From an uncultured Anaerococcus sp. (GTDB lineage: Bacteria; Bacillota; Clostridia; Tissierellales; Peptoniphilaceae), in NCBI RefSeq assembly GCF_937934665.1, contig NZ_CALGYW010000157.1:1-23244 (forward strand): a stretch of DNA of 23,244 nucleotides, read 5' to 3'. Below, piece by piece: positions 8,618 through 15,209 of this stretch. A program made the translations under genes and the position numbers. The notes below the pieces were generated by a model. That model was not told the DNA's origin. It did no database searches and saw nothing but the letters and a program-made list of their open reading frames with translations. The first letter of the stretch is position 1. Each line of letters starts with the position of its first letter.

Positions 8618-9593
8618 TTTCTCTCCTCTTTCTCTTTTCTTCTCTTTTTATATCGTCCTTTTCATAGGCATCGATTATCCTTTGAACAAGTGGGTGGCGG
8701 ACAACGTCTATTGATGTGAAGTTTAAAAAATCAATCCCTAGAACATTTTTTAGGATCTGGCTTGCTGAAACAAGACCTGATTTTCTACCACTAGGTAAGT
8801 CTACCTGGGTCTTATCTCCAGTTATTATAGCCTTTGACCCATAACCTAAACGGGTTAAAAACATCTTCATCTGCTCATAGGTTGTATTTTGTGCCTCATC
8901 TAGGATTACAAAGGAATTATCAAGAGTCCTTCCCCTCATATAGGCTAGGGGAGCAACTTCTATGATGCCCTTTTCAACTAGGGCCTGGTAGGTTTCAAAA
9001 CCTAAAATTTCAAAAAGCCCATCGTAGAGAGGTCTTAGGTAAGGGTCTACCTTATCTTGCAGATCTCCTGGCAAAAATCCTAGGCTCTCGCCTGCTTCTA
9101 CTGCTGGACGAGTGAGGATAATCCTATTTACCTCGTTGTTTTTAAAGGCTCTTACAGCCATAGCCACAGCCAGGTAAGTCTTACCAGTACCTGCAGGCCC
9201 TATACCAAAAACTATGTCATTAGATAAAATTTTATCTATATAGGATTTTTGTCCTAAAGTCTTTGGCTTAATTGGCTTACCTGCTGCAGTTGTTACGATT
9301 ACTTGGTCAAGGAGGGCCTTTACCACATCCTTGTTTTCCCTCTCGAGCATATCTGCATCATATTTTATCTTTTGAAAATCAAGATTTTCATTTCTCTTTA
9401 TTTCGCCTAAAAGCTGGATAACAAGTTTTTTAGCAAGGTCTACGTTCCCGTCTTCGCCCTTGATTTCTAACTTATTGTCCTTAAGCTTTAGCTTAACATC
9501 AAACCTATCTTCTATATATTTTCTATTCGAATCAAAATTGCCAAATAGAGAAATAATTCTCTCTGGCTCTTCTATTTCTAAAAATTCTTTAAT
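8598..9593 (-). CDS. phoH: PhoH family ATPase, probable ATT start
   Basis: PhoH/YbeZ-type P-loop ATPase, functionally tied to YbeY and RNA metabolism. With the start at 9593 it is 331 aa, near the 319 aa of the B. subtilis protein. Walker A GPAGTGKT is at 132-139 and Walker B VILDEAQ at 229-235. The first ATG in frame is at 9350, which would remove the conserved N-terminal domain (SLFGNFDSN, then ELKN- and IKG-type blocks). The frame is open from 9602 down with no ATG, GTG or TTG before 9350. AGGAG at 9600-9604 lies six bases before ATT 9593-9591, making ATT the best start. The preceding gene's TAG (9603-9605) is in the same frame. The gene call is certain; the start codon is inferred. Confidence 0.93.
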   Translation of the reverse strand: MKEFLEIEEPERIISLFGNFDSNRKYIEDRFDVKLKLKDNKLEIKGEDGNVDLAKKLVIQLLGEIKRNENLDFQKIKYDADMLERENKDVVKALLDQVIVTTAAGKPIKPKTLGQKSYIDKILSNDIVFGIGPAGTGKTYLAVAMAVRAFKNNEVNRIILTRPAVEAGESLGFLPGDLQDKVDPYLRPLYDGLFEILGFETYQALVEKGIIEVAPLAYMRGRTLDNSFVILDEAQNTTYEQMKMFLTRLGYGSKAIITGDKTQVDLPSGRKSGLVSASQILKNVLGIDFLNFTSIDVVRHPLVQRIIDAYEKDDIKREEKRKRRENESSDN

Positions 9594-9602
9594 ACTTATC
9601 TC

Positions 9603-10142
9603 CTAGCGTCTCTTCGAAACTGGCGGACCCAAAATTTCTGCCATTATTATGGCATCTTTGAGCCTCTTTCTATTTTTCTTCTTCGCCAATTCTTCTCTAA
9701 TTCTATCTGTCTTTTCTCTCTTCTCAACTTCCCTAAGTCTCTTTAAGGCGGCGCTGTCCCCTTCCTTACTCCTAGCTTTGATAGAACCATTTTCATTATC
9801 GGTTTTTCTGATTTCTTCTAAGCTTTCCTTAGCTAGACTATGAGTATCATTTTGTTGGTAAGAGGATTTTTTTAACTTATCCCGGTGCTTATTACTAAGT
9901 TTAGCCTTTAACCTTCTTTGGGCCTCTAGATCAGCCTTATCTGCCTTATTAGCTTGTCCAAACTCTACTTCTATATTTTCTGCTAAATCATTTAAAAAAG
10001 TAAAAATAGAGCCAGATTTTCTCTTTTTATTTCTTAGGGGGCTTGATTCTTTTTTAAAGGCTCTCTTACTTTCCTTTTCTTCGTTAATTTCTTCTGCAAG
10101 TTCGTCTAAAAAGGAAAGGAAGGATTTATTTTTATTTGACAT
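9603..10142 (-). CDS. Small basic protein of unknown function between floA and phoH
   Basis: I do not recognise a named family. The protein is 179 aa, rich in Lys, Arg and Glu, with no membrane segment or signal peptide, and probably largely coiled or disordered in the middle. A short motif occurs twice: SFLSFLDELAEEIN (7-20) and SIFTFLNDLAENIE (45-58), exactly 38 residues apart. The C-terminus is a compact hydrophobic-plus-basic box, DAIIMAEILGPPVSKRR (163-179). It starts at ATG 10142, overlaps the end of floA by 11 nt, and ends just before phoH. In B. subtilis this slot holds yqfB, yqfC and yqfD. The operon position suggests a job linked to flotillin or PhoH, but the sequence does not show which. 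Confidence 0.8.
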   Translation of the reverse strand: MSNKNKSFLSFLDELAEEINEEKESKRAFKKESSPLRNKKRKSGSIFTFLNDLAENIEVEFGQANKADKADLEAQRRLKAKLSNKHRDKLKKSSYQQNDTHSLAKESLEEIRKTDNENGSIKARSKEGDSAALKRLREVEKREKTDRIREELAKKKNRKRLKDAIIMAEILGPPVSKRR

Positions 10143-11076
10143 CTAGGTCAGCCTCATCATTTGAGATTGACTTTCTCATGTCGGTATCTGCTTTTACATT
10201 TTGGAGATTGTAATAATCCATAACTCCAAGATTGCCATCTTTAAAGGCTTGGGCTATAGCAAGTGGAATCTCACTTTCAGCTTCTACAACCTTGGCCCTA
10301 TTTTCTTGTTCAAGGGCTATAGCTTGGGCACGTCTTTCCTCAGCCTTGGCTTGGGCAATATTTTTATCAGCCTCTGCCTGGTCTCTTTGAAGCTCAGCAC
10401 CTACGTTTCTACCTACATCCACATCTGCTATATCAATTGATAAAATCTCAAAGGCTGTACCTGAGTCAAGACCCTTATTTAGTACTGTCTGAGAAATATT
10501 GTCTGGGTTTTCTAGTACTTTTGCGTGGGTTTCTGAAGAGCCTACAGTTGTTACGATACCTTCACCGACTCTGGCTATGATGGTTTCTTCACCAGCACCA
10601 CCGACAAGTCTTTCGATATTGGCCCTTACTGTTACTTTGGCAATTACCTTTACTTCGATACCATTTTTTGCAACAGCTGCTATAACTGGTGTGTTAATTA
10701 CCTTTGGTGTAACAGATACTTGAACAGCTTCAAAAACATTACGGCCTGCAAGGTCGATTGCTGCAGCTTGTTCAAAAGAAAGGTCTATATTTGCTCTTTC
10801 TGCCGCTATAAGGGCATCAACTACTTGGTTGATATTACCACCTGCAAGGTAGTGGCTTTCAAGGTCATTGGTTTCTATATGGATACCTGCCTGGTGACTT
10901 TTTATCATGGCGTTTATGATTTTAGATGGAGAAAGTCTCCTAAATCTCATAGCCACAAGGCTTGCCATTGATATTTTAAGACCTGAAAATCTTGCTGTGA
11001 TCCAAAGACCAACTGGTACCATTGTAAAAAATACTACGACTAATACAAAGATTAGTCCTATAATTATAAATTCCAT
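10132..11076 (-). CDS. floA: Flotillin-like protein FloA
   Basis: Membrane-microdomain scaffold of the FloA/YqfA family, with an SPFH-like domain. The N-terminal hydrophobic segment at about residues 2-27 anchors it as a hairpin or re-entrant helix. The body carries the conserved blocks LKISMASLVAMRFRRLSP and INTPVIAAVAKNGIEVKV. A helical Ala/Glu/Gln-rich region near 230-275 follows, containing NIAQAKAEERRAQAIALEQE. At 314 aa it is close to the family norm. Its ATG overlaps the NfeD-like gene's stop as TAATG behind a GGAG site, so the two are translationally coupled. That pairing with a short NfeD protein is typical and supports a shared membrane role. Confidence 0.95.
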   Translation of the reverse strand: MEFIIIGLIFVLVVVFFTMVPVGLWITARFSGLKISMASLVAMRFRRLSPSKIINAMIKSHQAGIHIETNDLESHYLAGGNINQVVDALIAAERANIDLSFEQAAAIDLAGRNVFEAVQVSVTPKVINTPVIAAVAKNGIEVKVIAKVTVRANIERLVGGAGEETIIARVGEGIVTTVGSSETHAKVLENPDNISQTVLNKGLDSGTAFEILSIDIADVDVGRNVGAELQRDQAEADKNIAQAKAEERRAQAIALEQENRAKVVEAESEIPLAIAQAFKDGNLGVMDYYNLQNVKADTDMRKSISNDEADLDVK

Positions 11077-11699
11077 TACATCTCCTTTACTATAATGTGG
11101 CCATCTTTAACATCTATAACAGAAACCACCTTAGATTTTTCGATAAATTCTGCCCTGGCCATAGCGTCATAAATTTCGCCGTCAATTTCAATCCTGCCTG
11201 TTGGCCTAAGTATGGTTTTTGTTGTACCAATAGAGCCAATAAGTTCGTTTTTATCCTTAGTCTTGTGAGCCCCTGCCTTTGCCTTATGATTTGTTTCTAA
11301 TACATAATTATCAAAAAGATTTGCCCTAAAGCCTAGTTTTACAAAGACTGTCATGGTCAAAACCACAGCCAGGCCCGTTGCAATTATCACAAATATTCCA
11401 GTTTGTGGATTTGTAAAAGAATCCATTACCGAATAAATTGTAAGAGCCAGACCCGCCACTCCTATTATTCCAAAGTTAGGAATAAAAATCTCTAAGCTCA
11501 GTAGGGATATACCTGCTATAAAGGCGATAATAGTCACATTGTCCGCTATATTATACTTGGCATTTGCAATATAAAAATAAGCGAAAAGCACGACAGAAAT
11601 CACCCCAAAAAGGACTTTCTTCTCTGTAAATAAGATACATATCAAGGATATGACTGCAAGGATAAAACTTGTCGCAATTAGTAGGTCATTTCCTAGCAT
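11076..11699 (-). CDS. NfeD-like membrane protein (short form)
   Basis: NfeD family protein, the usual partner of flotillin-like FloA (yqeZ in B. subtilis). It lacks the N-terminal ClpP-like serine protease domain of long NfeD proteins. Several hydrophobic segments fill the first 125 residues, and a C-terminal OB-fold-type domain follows (from about ELIGSIGTTKTILRPTG to the end). The frame is open from an ATG at 11711, but that triplet precedes GGAGG, and GGAGG lies 5 nt before ATG 11699. The second ATG is therefore chosen, giving 207 aa. It is the first gene of the long operon and ends in a TAATG overlap with floA. Confidence 0.9.
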   Translation of the reverse strand: MLGNDLLIATSFILAVISLICILFTEKKVLFGVISVVLFAYFYIANAKYNIADNVTIIAFIAGISLLSLEIFIPNFGIIGVAGLALTIYSVMDSFTNPQTGIFVIIATGLAVVLTMTVFVKLGFRANLFDNYVLETNHKAKAGAHKTKDKNELIGSIGTTKTILRPTGRIEIDGEIYDAMARAEFIEKSKVVSVIDVKDGHIIVKEM

Positions 11700-11787
11700 A
11701 GCTTCCTCCATTTCTCATTTTTAACTTATCTTTAAGAAATACCTATAAAAATATATCTTAAAATAATAAGTTCTTCATCTTTCTTCC

Positions 11788-11817
11788 TTATAATTATTAT
11801 CTAGTAAATCAAGTCAA
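11788..11817 (-). promoter_or_regulatory. Probable sigma-A promoter of the 13-gene operon
   Basis: On the minus strand TTGACT (11812-11817) is followed after 18 bp by TTATAA (11788-11793). This lies about 90 bp before the NfeD-like start and downstream of the preceding cassette's terminator. It is the only reasonable pair I see in this gap. The -10 is imperfect, so the exact register is uncertain. Confidence 0.45.
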
Positions 11818-11831
11818 AAATCAACATAACG

Positions 11832-11859
11832 AGGACTTTTGCCAAGGCTAAAAACTCCT
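11832..11859. repeat. Imperfect dyad upstream of the operon promoter
   Basis: AGGA-C-TTTT-GCC on the left can pair with GGC-TA-AAAA-C-TCCT on the right around a two-base centre. It sits about 15 bp upstream of the proposed -35 box. It may be a protein-binding dyad or chance; no known operator is recognised. Confidence 0.25.
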
Positions 11860-11892
11860 TCCTGATAAGATTTTCCTAATATTATTTTTTAC

Positions 11893-11917
11893 AAAAAAAA
11901 GGAGCCTAAACTCCTTT
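11893..11917 (-). terminator. Intrinsic terminator of the XRE/ABC cassette
   Basis: Read on the minus strand, AAAGGAG and CTCCTTT form a 7-bp stem around a six-base loop, directly followed by a run of eight T. It begins a few bases after the permease stop codon. Confidence 0.88.
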
Positions 11918-11922
11918 AATTT

Positions 11923-13128
11923 TTATTTGGCTTTTACTTTTTTCTTTCTAATAAAAAGTGAATCTGCCGAATAATTTAATATGTGTTTTTTGTAGACTTT
12001 TGAAGCGAGTATATAGGTTATATAAAGCCCTACAAGTAGGATTAAAATAGAAATCCCAGCTTCCATTAGCCCGGCACCGCCTTTTATAATTCTTAAAGGC
12101 ATGAAAAATACTGATATATAAGGCACAAAAGATGCGACTTTCACAAAAGCATTTACTGGGCGGTTCATAAATATCATTGCAACCATGAAGGCTCCTATAA
12201 TTGTGACCATAAGAGGGGTTGCGACCTTTGATGCATCTTCCTGCTTGCTTGCTAGAGATCCTAGCATGGCGGCTATGATCATGTAGGCAAGTAGGCTTAG
12301 AATTATTAATAGGAAAATTTCTCCAACCATTATAAGGCTTGTCTGATCAAGGCTTAGGTCGACTTTTACCATATCCAAAAGCCCCTTGGATTTGATTACA
12401 AAATAGGAAATTATTCCCAAAACTATATAGATTAGGGAATGGAATATGATTGCTAGGAAGTTTCCTAAAATTTTCCCTGCGAAATAATCTTTGGCAGATA
12501 CAGATGAGAAGATAAATTCTATCATCTTGGAGCCTTTTTCTGTGGCAATATCTACAACAAGGATATTTGAGTACATGATTAGCATAAAATACATAAACAT
12601 CAGGAGGATGAAATATGAAGCGTAGATCATAAGGCTTTTTCCCTTATCGATTTGATTTATCTTGACATAAGGCTCTCTTGTCATAAAGCTTTGCTCTTCT
12701 AGGCTAAGTTCTGCATTTTCTAGGTTGATGTTTTTTTGAATCTCTTCAGCAAGTTTTGGAAGAGTTGTGAGGGCCTTGGCGTCCATAGTTTTTGTGTTTA
12801 TAATAAGTCTTACCCTGGCATTTTCTATCCACATTTTCCCGTAAGATTCTATATCTTGATCTGAAAGCTTGTTTTTGGCTTTCTTTTCTGTCACAAAGAC
12901 AAATTCATTTTCCATATCCACAAGATATGGCTTTATAGACTCATCTGCTACAAGATTGTACTTGCCACCGTCATCTCCAAGTTTTTTGCTATCTGACTTT
13001 TCTAGGAAATAATTAATGCCGACAGGCACTAACATCACAAGAATTGGTACGACTACCATGGCCCAGAAGGCGACTGATTTCATTTGTTTTTTGAAGGAGT
13101 CTAAGGCTACTATTAATTTTCTATTCAT
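11923..13128 (-). CDS. ABC-2 type transporter permease (YhaP/NatB-like)
   Basis: Membrane half of an ABC exporter. TM1 lies at about residues 20-40, followed by a large extracytoplasmic loop (about 41-165). Roughly five further membrane segments lie between 168 and 378. The block DIATEKGSKMIEFIFSSVS after TM2 is typical of the ABC2 permeases found with YhaQ/NatA-type ATPases. The frame is open from 13158, but ATG 13128 follows AGGTGG and overlaps the ATPase stop by 8 nt, giving 401 aa. The substrate is not shown. Relatives are linked to sodium or peptide efflux and stress, and I would not choose among these. Confidence 0.9.
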   Translation of the reverse strand: MNRKLIVALDSFKKQMKSVAFWAMVVVPILVMLVPVGINYFLEKSDSKKLGDDGGKYNLVADESIKPYLVDMENEFVFVTEKKAKNKLSDQDIESYGKMWIENARVRLIINTKTMDAKALTTLPKLAEEIQKNINLENAELSLEEQSFMTREPYVKINQIDKGKSLMIYASYFILLMFMYFMLIMYSNILVVDIATEKGSKMIEFIFSSVSAKDYFAGKILGNFLAIIFHSLIYIVLGIISYFVIKSKGLLDMVKVDLSLDQTSLIMVGEIFLLIILSLLAYMIIAAMLGSLASKQEDASKVATPLMVTIIGAFMVAMIFMNRPVNAFVKVASFVPYISVFFMPLRIIKGGAGLMEAGISILILLVGLYITYILASKVYKKHILNYSADSLFIRKKKVKAK

Positions 13129-14005
13129 TTTCTTCCACCTTTCTTGCAAAGATTTCATTTAGGCTTGGGGGTTCTTGGCTAAACATTTCAAGGTAGCCTA
13201 ATTTTTCTGAAAGACTAGCAAAAATTTCCCTGCCATCTTCTTCCTTTTCTAATCTGATAGTCCAAAGATTGCTTTCTCTTTTTATGTCATAGTGAGAGAA
13301 AATCTCTGATAAATTTGCATCTGTTCTAACTTTTACAAGGTCTTTTTCATAGAAATTTCTAATCTGATTTGGGGAACCCTTTAGGACAATTTTTCCATTT
13401 TTTAGCATGATAAGCCTGTCACAAAGATATTCGACATTTTCCATATTGTGGGAAGAAAAAATAATGGTAGTCCCTTCGGCGTTGATTTCCTTGATTATTC
13501 CCATGAGAAGATTGGCATTATAAGGATCAAGACCTGAGAAAGGTTCGTCTAAAATTAAGAATTCCGGCTTATAGATTAGGCTTACTAGAAGCTGGACTTT
13601 TTGCTGGTTGCCTTTTGATAGGGATTTGATCTTATCATCAAGAGTCCCCTTGATTTCAAAACGGTCAAAGTATTTTTCTAAGGTATCATCATCAAGATTT
13701 TTCATTTGATTTAGCCTTGCAAAATATTTTATCTCTTCCCTAATGGTTTTCTTTGGCGAAAGCGAACGTTCCTCTGGAAGAAAACCAATTTTTTCAAGGG
13801 GAACTTTACTCATTTTCTCTCCCTCATAGAGGATTTGTCCGTCAAAGTGGTCGTAGAAATTCATCATGGAGCGAAAAAGCGTAGATTTGCCTGCCCCGTT
13901 TTGACCAATCACACCAAAAAGTTCACCTTTATTGACATTAAAGCTTACGTCATCGAGAGCCCTTAGGTCTCCAAAATTTTTAGATAAGTTTTTTATTTCA
14001 ATCAT
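13121..14005 (-). CDS. ABC transporter ATP-binding protein (YhaQ/NatA-like)
   Basis: ATPase subunit of the exporter. With 294 aa it has Walker A GQNGAGKST (34-42), signature LSKGNQQK (129-136), Walker B FLILDEP (149-155) and switch His186. The signature LSKGN rather than LSGGQ, plus a C-terminal extension of about 80 residues, is usual in this ABC-2 subgroup. The open frame extends to 14050, but ATG 14005 is chosen. It follows GGAGAGAGATC and forms an ATGA overlap with the upstream membrane-protein gene. It overlaps the permease by 8 nt, so both transporter halves are probably co-translated. Confidence 0.94.
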   Translation of the reverse strand: MIEIKNLSKNFGDLRALDDVSFNVNKGELFGVIGQNGAGKSTLFRSMMNFYDHFDGQILYEGEKMSKVPLEKIGFLPEERSLSPKKTIREEIKYFARLNQMKNLDDDTLEKYFDRFEIKGTLDDKIKSLSKGNQQKVQLLVSLIYKPEFLILDEPFSGLDPYNANLLMGIIKEINAEGTTIIFSSHNMENVEYLCDRLIMLKNGKIVLKGSPNQIRNFYEKDLVKVRTDANLSEIFSHYDIKRESNLWTIRLEKEEDGREIFASLSEKLGYLEMFSQEPPSLNEIFARKVEENE

Positions 14006-14724
14006 GATCTCTCTCCTGCAAATCCATTTGTGAAAACCCCAACCAAACAAGGTACAAGGACAATTAAGCTAATTACCGGGTTGATTTCCTCATAAAGAGC
14101 CGAACCAGATAGGATAATAATTATCACAAATTGACATATTATCATTCTCTTAAAGGCTAAATATCCTTTTTTGTAATATCTTAATTTATCCCTTTCATCA
14201 GATTCGGCCACGAATTTTCTATCAAAAAAGAAATCAAATACGTCGGTTTTTCTTTCTGGTTCAATTTTTTTTACAAGTTTATAAGTTAGGTAAGATATGA
14301 TTGAGTTTATAGCTGTAAATACAAATAGAATTACAAATATAATTAAAGTATTTTTTAATGGATCAGAACTTTTTTTCATCTCATTATAAATAATTATTAT
14401 AAGAGATAAAAGGCTGAATAATCCAGCATCTCTCATTGCATTTGCGTAATCTATATACTTTGTTTCTATAAAACCATCTTCCCTCAGGCCATCTTCAACT
14501 TCTTTTTTTGCTTTTATATAAAAATATAAGCCAGAAACGGCGAATATACTACAAATTCCTATAGTTAAAACCAAGATGTTTTGGCTTAAAAATCTAGAAA
14601 GTACTTCAATAAGGCCACCTATATTTAATTTATTAAAAATAAAACCTGATCCATAACCAACTAGCAATCCAAAACCAGCCATATAAAGAACCCTAGCTAG
14701 GAATGTTTTCTTATTTTTCTTCAT
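14002..14724 (-). CDS. Polytopic membrane protein, possibly DUF3169-like
   Basis: A 240-residue protein with about six hydrophobic segments, near residues 12-32, 45-67, 95-110, 122-147, 188-206 and 213-232. A charged cytoplasmic stretch (FFFDRKFVAESDERDKLRYYKKGYLAFKRM, split here around residues 155-187) precedes the last pair. The arrangement resembles DUF3169 proteins that accompany small XRE regulators and ABC exporters; that family call is from memory and tentative. ATG 14724 follows GGAGG with a 6-nt spacer and is preferred to the longer open frame from 14763. It overlaps the regulator by 14 nt and the ATPase by 4. A role as an accessory or sensor of the exporter is inferred from context only. 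Confidence 0.75.
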   Translation of the reverse strand: MKKNKKTFLARVLYMAGFGLLVGYGSGFIFNKLNIGGLIEVLSRFLSQNILVLTIGICSIFAVSGLYFYIKAKKEVEDGLREDGFIETKYIDYANAMRDAGLFSLLSLIIIIYNEMKKSSDPLKNTLIIFVILFVFTAINSIISYLTYKLVKKIEPERKTDVFDFFFDRKFVAESDERDKLRYYKKGYLAFKRMIICQFVIIIILSGSALYEEINPVISLIVLVPCLVGVFTNGFAGERS

Positions 14725-14926
14725 CACTATCCTCCAACTTAAAAATCTCATTAATATCCACATCCAAAACCTTAGCTATTGTAAGAGCCACGGTTACAGA
14801 TGGGTTGTAATCTCCTCTTTCTATTAGGCTTATGGTTTGGCGGCTGACTCCGACTAGTTTGCCAAGGTCGGCTTGGTTGTATCCTGCCTTTTTTCTAAAG
14901 TCCGCCAAATTATTTATAAGTTCCAT
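14711..14926 (-). CDS. Small XRE-family transcriptional regulator
   Basis: A 71-residue helix-turn-helix protein consisting of little more than the DNA-binding domain. The HTH core is NQADLGKLVGVSRQTISLIE at about 16-35, followed by the typical NPSVTVALTIAKVLDVDINEIF. It starts at ATG 14926, four bases after AAAGGAGG; a nine-residue longer frame begins before that ribosome site and is rejected. Small XRE proteins like this usually repress their own operon. The two inverted repeats over the promoter just upstream are the obvious binding sites. It leads the membrane-protein/ABC cassette. Confidence 0.92.
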   Translation of the reverse strand: MELINNLADFRKKAGYNQADLGKLVGVSRQTISLIERGDYNPSVTVALTIAKVLDVDINEIFKLEDSDEEK

Positions 14927-14947
14927 TCGGCCTCCTTTCAAAATAAT

Positions 14948-14965
14948 TGACAACTATTCTTGTCA
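14948..14965. promoter_or_regulatory. Operator-like inverted repeat O1 over the start region
   Basis: TGACAA-N6-TTGTCA, a perfect 6-bp dyad. It lies just downstream of the -10 box of the XRE promoter and covers the expected transcription start. It shares half-sites and spacer length with the repeat centred 30 bp away. Confidence 0.75.
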
Positions 14966-14967
14966 TT

Positions 14968-14996
14968 ATTATATAATTGACAACTTTATTTGTCAA
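14968..14996 (-). promoter_or_regulatory. Exact-consensus sigma-A promoter of the XRE/ABC cassette
   Basis: On the minus strand TTGACA (14991-14996) and TATAAT (14968-14973) are separated by exactly 17 bp. The regulator's start codon lies about 42 bp beyond the -10 box. Such a strong promoter next to a small repressor, with both flanks inside inverted repeats, suggests tight repression. Confidence 0.88.
14977..14996. promoter_or_regulatory. Operator-like inverted repeat O2 over the -35 box
   Basis: TTGACAA-N6-TTGTCAA, a perfect 7-bp dyad whose outer arm is the -35 hexamer of the cassette promoter. Its half-sites match O1, and the centres are 30 bp apart, close to three helical turns. Binding here would block polymerase. 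Confidence 0.78.
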
Positions 14997-15171
14997 TATT
15001 AATCTTAAAAATATTTTTTAATAAGTTTTTAAATTTATTTATGAATATACATATAACAAAATTATAAAGTTTGAATTTAAATATTTAATTAGATTTATCG
15101 TAAATACATTTTGCATAAACAATGACTAAATAGAAAAATTCACATTTTTATGCATTTTTTGATTTTTCATA

Positions 15172-15177
15172 TATAAT
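15172..15177 (+). promoter_or_regulatory. Probable -10 box of the DUF554 gene
   Basis: TATAAT lies 33 bp before the ATG at 15210. Seventeen bases further upstream is only a weak -35 candidate (TATGCA, 15149-15154). The rest of the 14997-15171 spacer is AT-rich, with no gene visible. Confidence 0.4.
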
Positions 15178-15209
15178 ATAAGTAAGAATATATTTTTTAG
15201 GAGAAGCTT

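Noticed and set aside
10201..11300. Several plus-strand frames opposite floA and the NfeD-like gene
   Set aside because: Shadow frames of conserved minus-strand genes, with no independent support.
11832..11859. Second terminator or attenuator before the long operon
   Set aside because: The stem is interrupted, the loop is only two bases, and no T-run follows on either strand; it is kept only as a weak dyad.
14948..14996. Possible CRISPR or phage attachment repeat
   Set aside because: There are only two 30-bp units and no spacers; the dyads sit exactly on promoter elements, so operators explain them better.
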